Source: Meiothermus sp. QL-1
GTDB lineage: Bacteria; Deinococcota; Deinococci; Deinococcales; Thermaceae
Assembly: GCF_003351145.1 (NCBI RefSeq)
Contig: NZ_QQSV01000003.1
Span: 1 to 64,000, forward strand
Direction of reading: 5' to 3'
Length of the DNA: 64,000 nt
Of the stretch, positions 7,541 through 16,036 are shown in pieces. The position numbers and the translations under genes are program-made. The first letter of the stretch is position 1. Each line of letters opens with the position of its first letter. The notes below the pieces were generated by a model. That model was not told the origin of the DNA. It searched no databases and saw nothing but the letters and a program-made list of their open reading frames with translations.

Positions 7541-9046
7541 TCAGGCCAGCACGTCTTCGGGGTGCAGGATGGGGGCCTGGGCGCGGGTCTTGAGCACTTC
7601 CAGGGCCTCCTGCTCGCTCATCACCGGGTTCTGGAAGCGGATGCCCAGGGCCCGGGTCATCAGGGTGAAGTTGTAGGTGTTGTCGATGAGCCCAACGCGG
7701 GCGGTGTGCACGCCGCGCCCATAGACGCCGAAGAGGGTGGGGGTGGCGGTGTGCTGGCCCGAGTTCCAGCCGATGTTGGCCCGGTTGACCCGGTTGGCTT
7801 CGGTCTGGCGCATGACCCAGGAGAAGGTGTTGGCGGGCTGGATACCGTAGCGCACCGCATCGGGCAGGTAGGTCCGCTGGGTGACAGCAGCCGCTGCGGC
7901 CTGGGCCTGCTCCGGGGTGAGGGCCACCCCTTTCAGGGTGCGGAAGAGCTCGGCGATGGCCTCAGGGGTGGGCTGGTTGCCCAGCCGGGCCTGCATGAAC
8001 TCGAAGGAGGCCTTCTCGTTCTTGAGGAGGTCGATTCCCTCGCTGCTCAGGCGGTACGAGGGCCCGGTCCCATACAAAGCCGGTGCGCCGCAGCCGTGGT
8101 CAGAACCTATGATGAGGAGGGTGTCGGGGTTCTGGTCCACGAAGTTCATCACCACCTCCAGGGCCTCATCGGCGGCCAGGATGTCCCAGAGGGTGGTGGC
8201 GGCATCGTTGAGGTGGTTGGCGTGGTCGATGCGGGCCGCCTCCACTTGCAGCACGAAGCCCTTGCTGTGCGCGGCCAACCGGGGCAGGGCGGCGCGGGTC
8301 ATCTCGGCCAGGCTGGGCACCGCTACGCCCTGGAAGCGGCGGTCGATTTCGTAGGGCACGTGGCTGCTGCTGAACACCCCGAGCAGCTTGGAGGCGTTGG
8401 AGGCCTGCAGTTCGGCCAGGGTCCGGACCACCCCGTAGCCCTTGGCCGCGTAGGCCGCGTACATGTCCTTTTTGTCGCGCCGCACCGCGGGGTCGAAGAA
8501 GCGCTGCCCGCCCCCCAAGTAGACCTGGGCCCCGAACTCCAGGTACTGCTCCGCAATCTGTTCCTCGGCGTTGCGGTCGGGGTTGGTGACCAGGAAGCCC
8601 GCCGGGGTGGCATGGGTCACGGTGGCGGTGGTGACCACCCCCACGGCCTTACCCTGCTGCTTGGCCAGGGCGAAGATGGGGGTGAGCGGGCGCCCATCGA
8701 TGTGGATGGCCAGGCCGCCGTTTACTGTCTTGACCCCGGTGCTCCAGGCGTTGGAGGCCGCGCTCGACTCGGTGACGAAGCTGGTGAGGCTGTGGGTGTT
8801 TTGCAGACCGCTAACCCCGGTGGCCAGGAAGCGCTCCAGGGCCAGTGGGCGGCCTAGCACCCGCCGGGCGTAGAACTGGGCGATGGCGTAGTCCTCCCAG
8901 CCCATTCCGTCATAGGCAAAGAAAATCAGGTTGCGCGCGCGGACTAGGATGCCGGGCTGATTGGCCTGGGCGCTTTGAGCCTGGGCCGAGAGGGCCGCCA
9001 GGGCCCCGGCGGCTACGCCAGCTTTGAGCAAGTCTCTGCGTTTCAC
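7541..9046 (-). CDS. Tat-exported alkaline phosphatase, PhoA family
   Basis: 501 residues. MKRRDLLKAG and a hydrophobic stretch to SAQAQSAQA form a Tat signal. The metal-binding FFAYDGMGWEDYA and the nucleophile region VTESSAASNAWSTGVKTVNG align with E. coli PhoA VTDSAASATAWSTG, giving Ser94 as nucleophile with Glu93 where Asp is usual. GSDHGCG and SGQHTATPTLFGVYG hold further metal ligands. It should release phosphate from monoesters outside the cytoplasm. GTG at 9046 has a good ribosome site (GGAGGTGA). It is divergent from the PhoX-like gene, with Pho-box-like repeats between them, and the Rieske gene follows 7 nt downstream. Confidence 0.9.
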   Translation of the reverse strand: MKRRDLLKAGVAAGALAALSAQAQSAQANQPGILVRARNLIFFAYDGMGWEDYAIAQFYARRVLGRPLALERFLATGVSGLQNTHSLTSFVTESSAASNAWSTGVKTVNGGLAIHIDGRPLTPIFALAKQQGKAVGVVTTATVTHATPAGFLVTNPDRNAEEQIAEQYLEFGAQVYLGGGQRFFDPAVRRDKKDMYAAYAAKGYGVVRTLAELQASNASKLLGVFSSSHVPYEIDRRFQGVAVPSLAEMTRAALPRLAAHSKGFVLQVEAARIDHANHLNDAATTLWDILAADEALEVVMNFVDQNPDTLLIIGSDHGCGAPALYGTGPSYRLSSEGIDLLKNEKASFEFMQARLGNQPTPEAIAELFRTLKGVALTPEQAQAAAAAVTQRTYLPDAVRYGIQPANTFSWVMRQTEANRVNRANIGWNSGQHTATPTLFGVYGRGVHTARVGLIDNTYNFTLMTRALGIRFQNPVMSEQEALEVLKTRAQAPILHPEDVLA

Positions 9047-9082
9047 GCTGCATCACCTCCCATTTCAAGGTAGGCCGCTAGG

Positions 9083-9149
9083 GTCAGCTCGCTGTCACGC
9101 TCTCAAAGACCAGGGCGGACTGGGGGTGCCTTGACCTTCTCCTGACCTT
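9083..9149. promoter_or_regulatory. Divergent control region with 11-nt direct repeats (Pho-box-like)
   Basis: Between the two phosphatase genes, TGACCTT occurs twice on the plus strand (9132-9138 and 9143-9149). On the minus strand TGAC occurs twice (9097-9094 and 9086-9083), reading towards the PhoA-type gene. Both pairs have an exact 11-nt period, the spacing of PhoB/PhoP direct repeats. A TTGACC (9131-9136) and TACCTA (9153-9158) with 16 nt between them may be the phoX promoter. Phosphate control is inferred from the repeats and the gene products. Confidence 0.5.
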
Positions 9150-9223
9150 GCTTACCTAGATTCAGTCCTGGGAATAGCAACCATTCCCAGGAAACGGCCT
9201 AAAGCTATCCCCAAAGGAGGCTT

Positions 9224-11182
9224 ATGATCGAGCTCGAGAAGGAGTACCGTCCGGAGAACCATGTGGGTGGACGCTCCCCCGCGACCTGCCACTGGAAGTG
9301 CGGCGATGCTTGTGCTCAGCCCATCCTGAACCAAAGCGAGAACACCTACCTGCGCGATGTGGTGGAGGAGGCTCTGTCCCGCCGGGGGTTCCTGGCGGCG
9401 AGCCTGGGTGGGCTTTTCATCCTGGCGGGGGTCTCCAACCTGGCCCGGGCCCAGGGCAGCAGCCTCAGGTTCAAGCCCATTGGCCTTTCCACCGAGGACC
9501 GGGTCATTGTGCCCGAGGGCTACACCACCAACGTGGTGATCCGCTGGGGCGACCCCATTGGGCGGGGGGCCCGGCGTTTCAACGTCAACGACTGGGACGC
9601 CCGCTCGCAGGAGCAGGCCTTTGGCTACAACTGCGACTACATCTCCTGGCTGCCCCTGCCGGGCTATGCCTCGGGCAACTCGGCCCGGGCCATCCTCTGG
9701 GCCAACCACGAGTACACCAACCCCGAGCTGATGTTCCCCGGCTACAAGCAAGGCAGCCCCACCAAGGAGCAGGTGGACATCGAGCTGGCGGCCCACGGGG
9801 GAACGGCGGTAGAGGTGCGCCGGGCTAGCGACGGCAGCATCTACTACCTGCCGGTTTCGGTCTACAACCGCCGCATCACCGCCACCACCCCCATGGAGCT
9901 CACCGGTCCTGCCGCCGGCCACCCCCTGCTGCAGACCAAGGCCGACCCCACCGGGCGCCGGGTGCTGGGCATGCTCAACAACTGCGCCGGTGGAACCACT
10001 CCCTGGGGCACCATCCTGACTGCCGAGGAGAACTTCAACCAGTACTTCGCCGGCCTCAACGCCCTGCCCGACGGGCTGGTCAAGCGCAGCCATGCCCGTT
10101 ACGGGCTGCCGGGGGGCAACAGCAGCCGGCGCTGGGAGCTCTTCTACGAGCGCTTTGACCTGACCAAGGAGCCCAACGAGCCTTTCCGGCACGGCTGGAT
10201 CGTGGAGATTGACCCCTACGACCCCACCTCCACCCCCAAGAAGCGCACCGCCCTGGGCCGCTTCAAGCACGAGGGGGCCGAGGCCACCGTGGCCCCCAGC
10301 GGTCAGGTGGTGCTCTACATGGGCGATGATGAGCGCTTTGACTACCTGTACAAGTTTGTCACCAAGGGCCGCTTCAACCCCAGCGACCGCAAGGCCAACA
10401 TGAACCTTCTGGACGAGGGTACGCTCTACGTGGCCCGCTTCAACGCCGACGGCACCGGGGTCTGGCTGCCCCTGGTGCACGGCAACGGTCCCCTGACCGC
10501 GGCCAACGGCTTCAACAGCCAGGCCGACGTACTTATCCACACCCGCCTGGCCGCCGACCTGCTGGGTGCCACCAAGATGGACCGGCCCGAGGATGTGGAG
10601 CGCAACCCCGTCACGGGTGCGGTCTACGCGGTGATGACCAACAACAGCCGCCGCACCCCGGCCCAGGTAGACGCCGCCAACCCCCGCCCCGACAACCGCC
10701 ACGGGCACATCATCGAGATTCTGGAGGCTGGCAACGACCCTACCTCCACCACCTTCCGCTGGGCCCTTTTCCTGGTAGCGGGCGAGCCCTCCGACCCCAG
10801 CACCTACTTTGCTGGCTTCCCCAAGGACAAGGTCTCGACCTTCTCCTGCCCGGACAACATCACCTTCGACCAAGCCGGCAACATGTGGATTGCCACCGAC
10901 GGGCAGGACAGCTCGCTGCGCAAGAACGACGGGGTCTTTGCCGTGCCCACCCAGGGTCCCGAGCGCGGCTATGTGCGGCAGTTCATGTCGGCCCCGGTGG
11001 GAGCGGAGGTCTGCGGCCCCATCTTTACCCCCGACAACAAGAACTTCTTCGCCGGCATCCAGCACCCGGGCGAGGGGGGCACTTTGGAGAAGCCGGTGAG
11101 CACCTGGCCCGATGGCACCAACGTGCCCAGGCCCTCGGTGGTGGCGGTGCGCAAGCTGGACGGGGGCATCATCGGCGGCTAA
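9224..11182 (+). CDS. phoX: PhoX-type alkaline phosphatase (DUF839), Tat-exported
   Basis: 652 residues. A roughly 50-residue leader precedes the twin-arginine motif SRRGFLAASLGGLFILAG, as is usual in PhoX. The body carries DUF839 features: LWANHEYTNPE, NNCAGGTTPWGTILTAEENF, YMGDDERFDYLYKFV and PEDVERNPVTGAVY. PhoX enzymes are monomeric phosphatases with an iron-calcium cofactor in well-studied examples; whether this one shares it is inferred. A strong ribosome site (AAAGGAGG) precedes the ATG. It is divergent from the PhoA-type gene and followed after 44 nt by a second Rieske gene. Confidence 0.92.
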   Translation: MIELEKEYRPENHVGGRSPATCHWKCGDACAQPILNQSENTYLRDVVEEALSRRGFLAASLGGLFILAGVSNLARAQGSSLRFKPIGLSTEDRVIVPEGYTTNVVIRWGDPIGRGARRFNVNDWDARSQEQAFGYNCDYISWLPLPGYASGNSARAILWANHEYTNPELMFPGYKQGSPTKEQVDIELAAHGGTAVEVRRASDGSIYYLPVSVYNRRITATTPMELTGPAAGHPLLQTKADPTGRRVLGMLNNCAGGTTPWGTILTAEENFNQYFAGLNALPDGLVKRSHARYGLPGGNSSRRWELFYERFDLTKEPNEPFRHGWIVEIDPYDPTSTPKKRTALGRFKHEGAEATVAPSGQVVLYMGDDERFDYLYKFVTKGRFNPSDRKANMNLLDEGTLYVARFNADGTGVWLPLVHGNGPLTAANGFNSQADVLIHTRLAADLLGATKMDRPEDVERNPVTGAVYAVMTNNSRRTPAQVDAANPRPDNRHGHIIEILEAGNDPTSTTFRWALFLVAGEPSDPSTYFAGFPKDKVSTFSCPDNITFDQAGNMWIATDGQDSSLRKNDGVFAVPTQGPERGYVRQFMSAPVGAEVCGPIFTPDNKNFFAGIQHPGEGGTLEKPVSTWPDGTNVPRPSVVAVRKLDGGIIGG

Positions 11183-11195
11183 CCACCCCTTCGGA

Positions 11196-11217
11196 CCCTT
11201 CCCCGATCGGGGAAGGG
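11196..11217 (+). terminator. Hairpin between phoX and the second Rieske gene
   Basis: CCCTTCCCC (11196-11204) pairs perfectly with GGGGAAGGG (11209-11217) around a GATC loop. It is followed by GTTCTGTTT and then the ATG at 11227, so the 3' arm also contains the only purine-rich ribosome site available to that gene. It could be a weak terminator or an attenuator that lowers Rieske translation. Confidence 0.5.
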
Positions 11218-11226
11218 GTTCTGTTT

Positions 11227-11658
11227 ATGAAACGGCGCCTGCTCCTCAAGGGGCTGCTGGGGCTTTGGGCGGGCCCGGGCGCGGCGCAGCAGCCACGGGT
11301 GAGGGTCGCTGCGGTAAGCCAGTTTCCTGAGGTGGGGAGCTACGTCAACTTCAGCTATCTGAACAGACCGGCCACGGTTATTCGGGTAGCAAAGCCACCC
11401 CACATCACCCCGCAATACCTGCAGGCCGGGCCGGATGTATACCTGTCGGGCTACCTGCGCGAGTGCCCCCACAACGGCTGTGAGGTGCGCTTTCACCCTT
11501 CAGCGAGCACCCTTTTGGTCTGTTACTGCCACGGAAGTCTGTTCCGCCGGGCCGATGGGCGTTTGGAGGCAGGGGTTGCCGGCGAGGACCTGCCGGGCCT
11601 GCGGCTGGAGCTCGAGGGCGAAGATGTTGTGGTGGTAGGTCTGGCAAACCCTGCCTAA
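11227..11658 (+). CDS. Exported Rieske [2Fe-2S] protein downstream of phoX
   Basis: 143 residues. MKRRLLLKGLLGLWAGPGAA is a short twin-arginine-like signal. The Rieske ligands are Cys80-x-His82 and Cys99-x-x-His102, with the extra pair Cys85/Cys101 where bc1-type Rieske proteins have a disulfide. No membrane anchor beyond the signal is seen. It is related to, but clearly diverged from, the Rieske protein at 7.1 kb; both follow a Tat-exported phosphatase. ATG at 11227 lies just after the hairpin. Confidence 0.87.
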   Translation: MKRRLLLKGLLGLWAGPGAAQQPRVRVAAVSQFPEVGSYVNFSYLNRPATVIRVAKPPHITPQYLQAGPDVYLSGYLRECPHNGCEVRFHPSASTLLVCYCHGSLFRRADGRLEAGVAGEDLPGLRLELEGEDVVVVGLANPA

Positions 11659-11712
11659 GTCGAGCACCATCACGAGCCGCCCACCCCCCCGGCCCTCGTG
11701 CACCCGGCCTCG

Positions 11713-12672
11713 TCAGGGTTCGAGCACCTCCAGCACCCCCAGGCAGGCCCTGCTGCTCATCTCCACCAGCAGCAGGGTCTCGCCAATGGCGGCAAGCGCA
11801 CCGCAGGGCCGTGCCCCTCCGAGGCCGTAGATAAGGAGGTGGCCCGGCGAGTGCAGAAGGCGGACGCCGCCGGGCTCGGGGGCCAGGCATAGGCGTTCCA
11901 GAGCCGGGTCGGCCTGGCCGAGGTCCACCGGCTGCATGAGCACCAGATGCTGGCGGCGGGACTCAGGGCTCGAGCCCAGGTAGTCGAGCCGCGCGCGGGG
12001 TTCGGGCACCCCCTCAAAGGCCAGGAAGAGCAGCTCGCCCAAGGGTTTTTGCCCGGCCATGAGCTGTATGGCCTGCCCAAAGGGCACCAGACCCTGGCGG
12101 GCGATGGGGGCCCCTTCGACATGCAGTGCGATGGTGGCGGGCTGCCCCAAAAGGCGCAGCCCACCCCGGCCCAATGCGAGGCAGAGGTTGTGCAATACGG
12201 GAAGGTTGAGCCTGCGTCCTAGGTCGAAGGGTTTCAGCCCGCCCAGCTCGAGGCTGATCAGGTGCCCATCGAGGGCGCAGAAGGCCTTGCCCCAGCGGGC
12301 AGGGGTGGCCTGGCGGGGGGGGACCACGGCCAGCCCCAGCAGGGGCCTGGCCTGGTGGTACACCCAGGCCACCTCATCCCAGGGGAGGATGTCCCCCACC
12401 CCCAAAGCTTCCGGCGCTCGCAGGGCAAGGCCTTCAGGTAGCTGCTGCAGCCGGGCCCCCTCGGGGGTGCCCAGAAGCAGGAGGCCCTGGAGCAGAGGGT
12501 GGCCCCAGCGCGCCCCCAGATTGGCGGTGCAGCCCGGGGAGAGCTCGAGCGGCCGGGGGACCCCGGAGGGCCTGGGGGCCTCGGTATCGGTAGAGGTAGG
12601 AGACCTTTTGGGCCGCCATCCCAGACGGCCCAGGAGGTCTTTGGCCCCTTGCAGCAGCTTGGGATGCTTCAT
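11713..12672 (-). CDS. Hypothetical protein
   Basis: 319 residues, not recognised. No signal peptide or membrane helix is evident and composition is rich in Leu, Gly, Pro and Ala. It begins with a basic region (KLLQGAKDLLGRLGWRPKR) and continues with repeated short hydrophobic strands such as LLLGTPEGARL and LLLVEMSSRACLGVLEVLEP, suggesting an all-beta fold. GC-rich codon use like its neighbours supports a real gene. It is divergent from bamA, with about 100 nt between them. A TATGCT box lies 11 nt before the ATG. Confidence 0.6.
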   Translation of the reverse strand: MKHPKLLQGAKDLLGRLGWRPKRSPTSTDTEAPRPSGVPRPLELSPGCTANLGARWGHPLLQGLLLLGTPEGARLQQLPEGLALRAPEALGVGDILPWDEVAWVYHQARPLLGLAVVPPRQATPARWGKAFCALDGHLISLELGGLKPFDLGRRLNLPVLHNLCLALGRGGLRLLGQPATIALHVEGAPIARQGLVPFGQAIQLMAGQKPLGELLFLAFEGVPEPRARLDYLGSSPESRRQHLVLMQPVDLGQADPALERLCLAPEPGGVRLLHSPGHLLIYGLGGARPCGALAAIGETLLLVEMSSRACLGVLEVLEP

Positions 12673-12759
12673 GGCCCCTACCCAGCATACGCCCCGGTGG
12701 GCGGCCCGAAGTCAACCCAGGGCTGGGTTAGCTCTCACTCACGCTTCACACGCTTCGCA

Positions 12760-12765
12760 TATGGT
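12760..12765 (+). promoter_or_regulatory. Leaderless -10 box of bamA
   Basis: TATGGT sits 7 nt before the ATG at 12773. This fixes the start at 12773 rather than at the in-frame ATG at 12761, which lies inside the box. Confidence 0.45.
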
Positions 12766-12772
12766 TGGCAGC

Positions 12773-15349
12773 ATGAAGCGATGCCTGCCCTTCGCAGTAC
12801 TGCTGGGCCTAGCCCTCGCGGCCCCCATCGAGGAGGTGGAGATCCGGGGGGCCGACCCGGTGCTGGCCGCCTTGGTGCGGGTGGCCCTGCCTTTTGGGGC
12901 GGGGGACGAGCCGGGGGACCTCGAGCAGGCCCGGGCCGCAGTGCTCAACACCGGCTACTTCCGCAACGCGCGGGTCAGCCTGGTGGGCAACCGGCTGGTG
13001 GTGGAGGTAACCCCCAACCCCAGCATCGCCAAGGTGGCGGCCACCTCCCGCGTTTTTCCGGAAAGCAGCGTGCTGCGCTACCTCGAGACCGAGCACGCCA
13101 TTGGGGCGGGTTCAATCTTCAACCCCAAAAGGGCCACCGAGGCGGCGCAGGCCTTGGCCCGCATCTACCGCAACGAGGGCTTTCCCTTCGAGCCCCGCGT
13201 CACCCCTGAGGCCAAGGACGTGCCCGAGGGGGTCGAGCTTACCTTCCGCATCGAGGAGAGTCCCGAGCTCAAGTCGGTGGAGCTGGGGGCCGCTACCTAC
13301 GTGCCCAAGGAGCGCCTGGAGCCCCTTTTCCAGGGGGTGATTGAGGACGGCCGCTTTTCCTTTGAGCGTTACCGCGAAGCCGTGGGTCGTGTTGCCGAAA
13401 CCTACGCGGCGGCGGGCTTCCGGGGCAGCGGGGTAGACCTGGCCCGCACCGCTTTGTCGGACGGTGTCCTGCGGGTGGCCTTCAGCGAGCTCAAGATAGC
13501 CGAGATCAACGCCCAGGGGGTGGACGTGGCCCCGCTGGGGCTCAGGGTGGGCGACCCCTTCAACCTTGACCGGGTCTTAGACGGGGTAAACGCGCTCTCC
13601 CGCAGCCTGGGGCGGGTGGTCGAGTTCCGGCCCGAGCGGGTGGGCCAGGATGGGGTGCGGCTTACCTTTCAGCTCGGCGAGCAGCGCTTCGGCACCATCC
13701 GGGAGGTGCGCCTCGAGGGAAACACCGCCCTGCCCACCGAGCAGCTTCTGGCCCGCGTGCGCCTCAAGCCTGGCGATGAGTACAACCCCGCCCTGGCCAA
13801 CGAGGACTTTGCCCGGCTGCTGCGGGAGTACCGCGAGGCCGGTTACGACCTGGTGCCCCAGCCCGAGTTCAGCTTTCGCGACGGGGTGTACGTGCAGCGG
13901 CTGCGCGAGCTGCGCATTGCCGGCTACCGCATAGACCCGCCCTTGACCCGCACCGACCCCAGCGTTTTCCTGCGGGAGCTGCCCCCGGTGGGCAGCCTCT
14001 TCTCGGTGGCCGCGCTGCGCCAGGGCATCACCAACGTGCTGCGCACCGGCTTGCTGCGCGAGCCGCCCAGCGTGCGGCCCCAGCAGGGGGATAAGCCCGA
14101 GGATGTGGTGCTGGTGCTGAGCTTCCGCGAGGCTCAGACCGGGAGCCTGGTGCCGGCCATCGCCTGGAGCAGCCTGACGGGCTGGGAGGGCAGCATCAGC
14201 ATTGGCGACACCAACCTCTGGGGCTTGGCCCATCAATACAACATCTCCTTGGGGATCAACCCCAACGATGCCGGACAGTTCATCACCTTCAGCGCTTCTT
14301 ACCGCATTCCCTGGATTTACATCGATTTTGCTGATTTCAAAGAGGTGCGCACCTCCTTCAGCGTCAGCTTCTACAGCCAGCCCCAGGCCAACATCAACTT
14401 CCCCCTGCAGCAGCTCTACAACGGTTCGGTCCCCGATCTCAACGGCGACGGGGTCATCGATAGCAACGACACCACCGCCAACTGGCAGTACACCGAGCGC
14501 AAGACCGGTCTGAGCTTTTCCATTGCCCGCCCGCTGAGCAAGGACTTCCCCAACCTCAGGCTTTCGGCAGCGCTGGGCTGGGAGTGGAGCATTCCCACCC
14601 TGGAGGTCAACGACCCCAACCGCCCCCGCTGCTTGGTACGGGCAAACGATGGGGCCAACACCGCCAACCCCTCGGTGGCCGAGGATACCGCCTGCAGCAA
14701 CGCGCTTTTGCAGGATGCCCTCAACCGCTTTGAGCAGAGCGTGCGGGAGTACCAGGCCATCACCCTTACCCTGGGGGCCACCTACAGCACCCTGAACAGC
14801 CCCAGCTTCCCCACCCAGGGCTTCTCGGTCAACCTCAGCACTGGGTACGGGATTACCTTCCCCAAGGGCGGCGACCCCGCGCAGTTCGTGCCCGTGGTCC
14901 TCACCGCGCGGCAGTACTTCCAGCTCGACCAGGCCGCCCGCCAGGCTTTGGGCCTGAGGGTCTCCTTCGGTACCATTTTGGGGACGGCCCAGGACAGCCA
15001 GAAGTTCAGCCTGGGAGGCAACAGCAGCGACATCACCACCCTCCGGGGCTACGACCCCCGCTTCCTCGACAAAGGCACTACGGTGCTGAATGGCACCATC
15101 GAGTACGGCTACGACTTCGGTCTTTCGCCCACCGGCGGCACCAATCTTTACGGCTTTGTGTTTGCCGACTTTGGCCGGTTGTGGCCGGCAACAGGCGACC
15201 TGGACGCCTTCTTTCTGGGGGCTGGCGTGGGGCTGCAGCTCAACCTCGACCTGCTGGGGGCGGTTCTGCCGCCCATCCGGCTGGACTACGGTTTTAGCCA
15301 GCGCAACCCCACGGGCCGCTTCGCCCTGCGGCTGGGGGTGAATTTCTAG
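12773..15349 (+). CDS. bamA: Outer-membrane assembly protein, BamA/Omp85 family
   Basis: 858 residues. The signal peptide MKRCLPFAVLLGLALAAPIE is followed by several POTRA-like repeats (residues about 20-420, e.g. IEEVEIRGADP, LKSVELGAATYVPKERL, FGTIREVRLEGNTALPTEQL with GYDLVPQPEF). A C-terminal beta-barrel from about 470 contains ITTLRGYDPRFLDKGT and ends FALRLGVNF with a terminal Phe. The LRGY motif corresponds to the conserved VRGF/Y of loop 6. It inserts beta-barrel proteins into the outer membrane, confirming a two-membrane envelope. The promoter appears leaderless. Confidence 0.93.
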   Translation: MKRCLPFAVLLGLALAAPIEEVEIRGADPVLAALVRVALPFGAGDEPGDLEQARAAVLNTGYFRNARVSLVGNRLVVEVTPNPSIAKVAATSRVFPESSVLRYLETEHAIGAGSIFNPKRATEAAQALARIYRNEGFPFEPRVTPEAKDVPEGVELTFRIEESPELKSVELGAATYVPKERLEPLFQGVIEDGRFSFERYREAVGRVAETYAAAGFRGSGVDLARTALSDGVLRVAFSELKIAEINAQGVDVAPLGLRVGDPFNLDRVLDGVNALSRSLGRVVEFRPERVGQDGVRLTFQLGEQRFGTIREVRLEGNTALPTEQLLARVRLKPGDEYNPALANEDFARLLREYREAGYDLVPQPEFSFRDGVYVQRLRELRIAGYRIDPPLTRTDPSVFLRELPPVGSLFSVAALRQGITNVLRTGLLREPPSVRPQQGDKPEDVVLVLSFREAQTGSLVPAIAWSSLTGWEGSISIGDTNLWGLAHQYNISLGINPNDAGQFITFSASYRIPWIYIDFADFKEVRTSFSVSFYSQPQANINFPLQQLYNGSVPDLNGDGVIDSNDTTANWQYTERKTGLSFSIARPLSKDFPNLRLSAALGWEWSIPTLEVNDPNRPRCLVRANDGANTANPSVAEDTACSNALLQDALNRFEQSVREYQAITLTLGATYSTLNSPSFPTQGFSVNLSTGYGITFPKGGDPAQFVPVVLTARQYFQLDQAARQALGLRVSFGTILGTAQDSQKFSLGGNSSDITTLRGYDPRFLDKGTTVLNGTIEYGYDFGLSPTGGTNLYGFVFADFGRLWPATGDLDAFFLGAGVGLQLNLDLLGAVLPPIRLDYGFSQRNPTGRFALRLGVNF

Positions 15350-15373
15350 CGCCTGCCCGTACCGGAGCAGCAA

Positions 15374-16030
15374 TCACAGCCCAATGATGCGCAGGAGGTG
15401 GTGCTCGAGGCTCTCCACCGCCTGCTTGATGTGCCACTGGGCCTTGTCGCGTACTCCGGCAATGTTCGAGACCGCCCGCAGCTCCGCCCCCTTCAGCCCC
15501 AGCCACAAGCAGGTCTGGGCAAAGGCGGCCCCCTCCATGTTCTCTAGCTCGGCCCGCCACCGTTGTGAAAGCTCCTGCGCCTCGGCTGGGGTTTCCGAGA
15601 GCAGGTCGCGGGTGAGGAAGGTCTTGCCGGGCAGGCCCAGCCTGGCCTTGAGTTCGTGGGTGAAGGCCCGGTCCAGCGGGAAGCGATTGTAATAGGGGGC
15701 GCGCCCTTTCTCCAGGACAGGAAAGCCCACGGCCTGCATTCCGCCCTCCCTCAGCCCCAGGTCGGCCTGGACCTCCTCCTCGGCCAGCGCCGCGTCGCCT
15801 ATTTGCAGCGCTGCCCCCGGGTACACCCCGGCAATCCCGAAAAGCAGGGCCCGCTCGAGGGGGTGGCGCTGGGCGAAGGCGGCCAGGGTGGCGGCGGTGT
15901 TGACCTTGCCGATGCCGCTTTCGAGCCAGACCCAGCCCTCGCCCCAAAGCCCCCTGCGCCCATAGAAGTCGAAGCGCCGGCCCCTCAGGAAGGCGGCCTC
16001 GAGGTGGGTGGGGCTCAGAAGGAGGAGCAT
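15374..16030 (-). CDS. mqnB: Futalosine hydrolase
   Basis: 218 residues of the nucleoside phosphorylase/hydrolase fold. WVWLESGIGKVNTAATLAAF, LLFGIAGVYPGAALQIGD and ENMEGAAFAQTCLWLGL are the substrate-binding segments, and the C-terminus SNIAGVRDKAQWHIKQAVES matches futalosine hydrolases better than MTA/SAH nucleosidases. It would convert futalosine to dehypoxanthine futalosine in the alternative menaquinone pathway. It starts 6 nt after the stop of the fusion gene upstream and is probably co-transcribed with it. A plain MTA/SAH nucleosidase is the main alternative. Confidence 0.8.
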   Translation of the reverse strand: MLLLLSPTHLEAAFLRGRRFDFYGRRGLWGEGWVWLESGIGKVNTAATLAAFAQRHPLERALLFGIAGVYPGAALQIGDAALAEEEVQADLGLREGGMQAVGFPVLEKGRAPYYNRFPLDRAFTHELKARLGLPGKTFLTRDLLSETPAEAQELSQRWRAELENMEGAAFAQTCLWLGLKGAELRAVSNIAGVRDKAQWHIKQAVESLEHHLLRIIGL

Positions 16031-16036
16031 GGGCCG

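Noticed and set aside
9152-11065. A 637-codon frame on the minus strand across phoX
   Set aside because: Shadow of a GC-rich gene: Gly/Val/Ala-rich translation without domains, while the plus strand encodes a clear PhoX.
12059-12772. N-terminal extension of BamA by about 238 residues
   Set aside because: It would run antisense through the hypothetical gene at 11713-12672 and hide the signal peptide; a TATGGT box sits 7 nt before the ATG at 12773.
13577-15373. A 598-codon minus-strand frame across bamA
   Set aside because: Antisense shadow with no recognisable features; BamA on the plus strand is certain.
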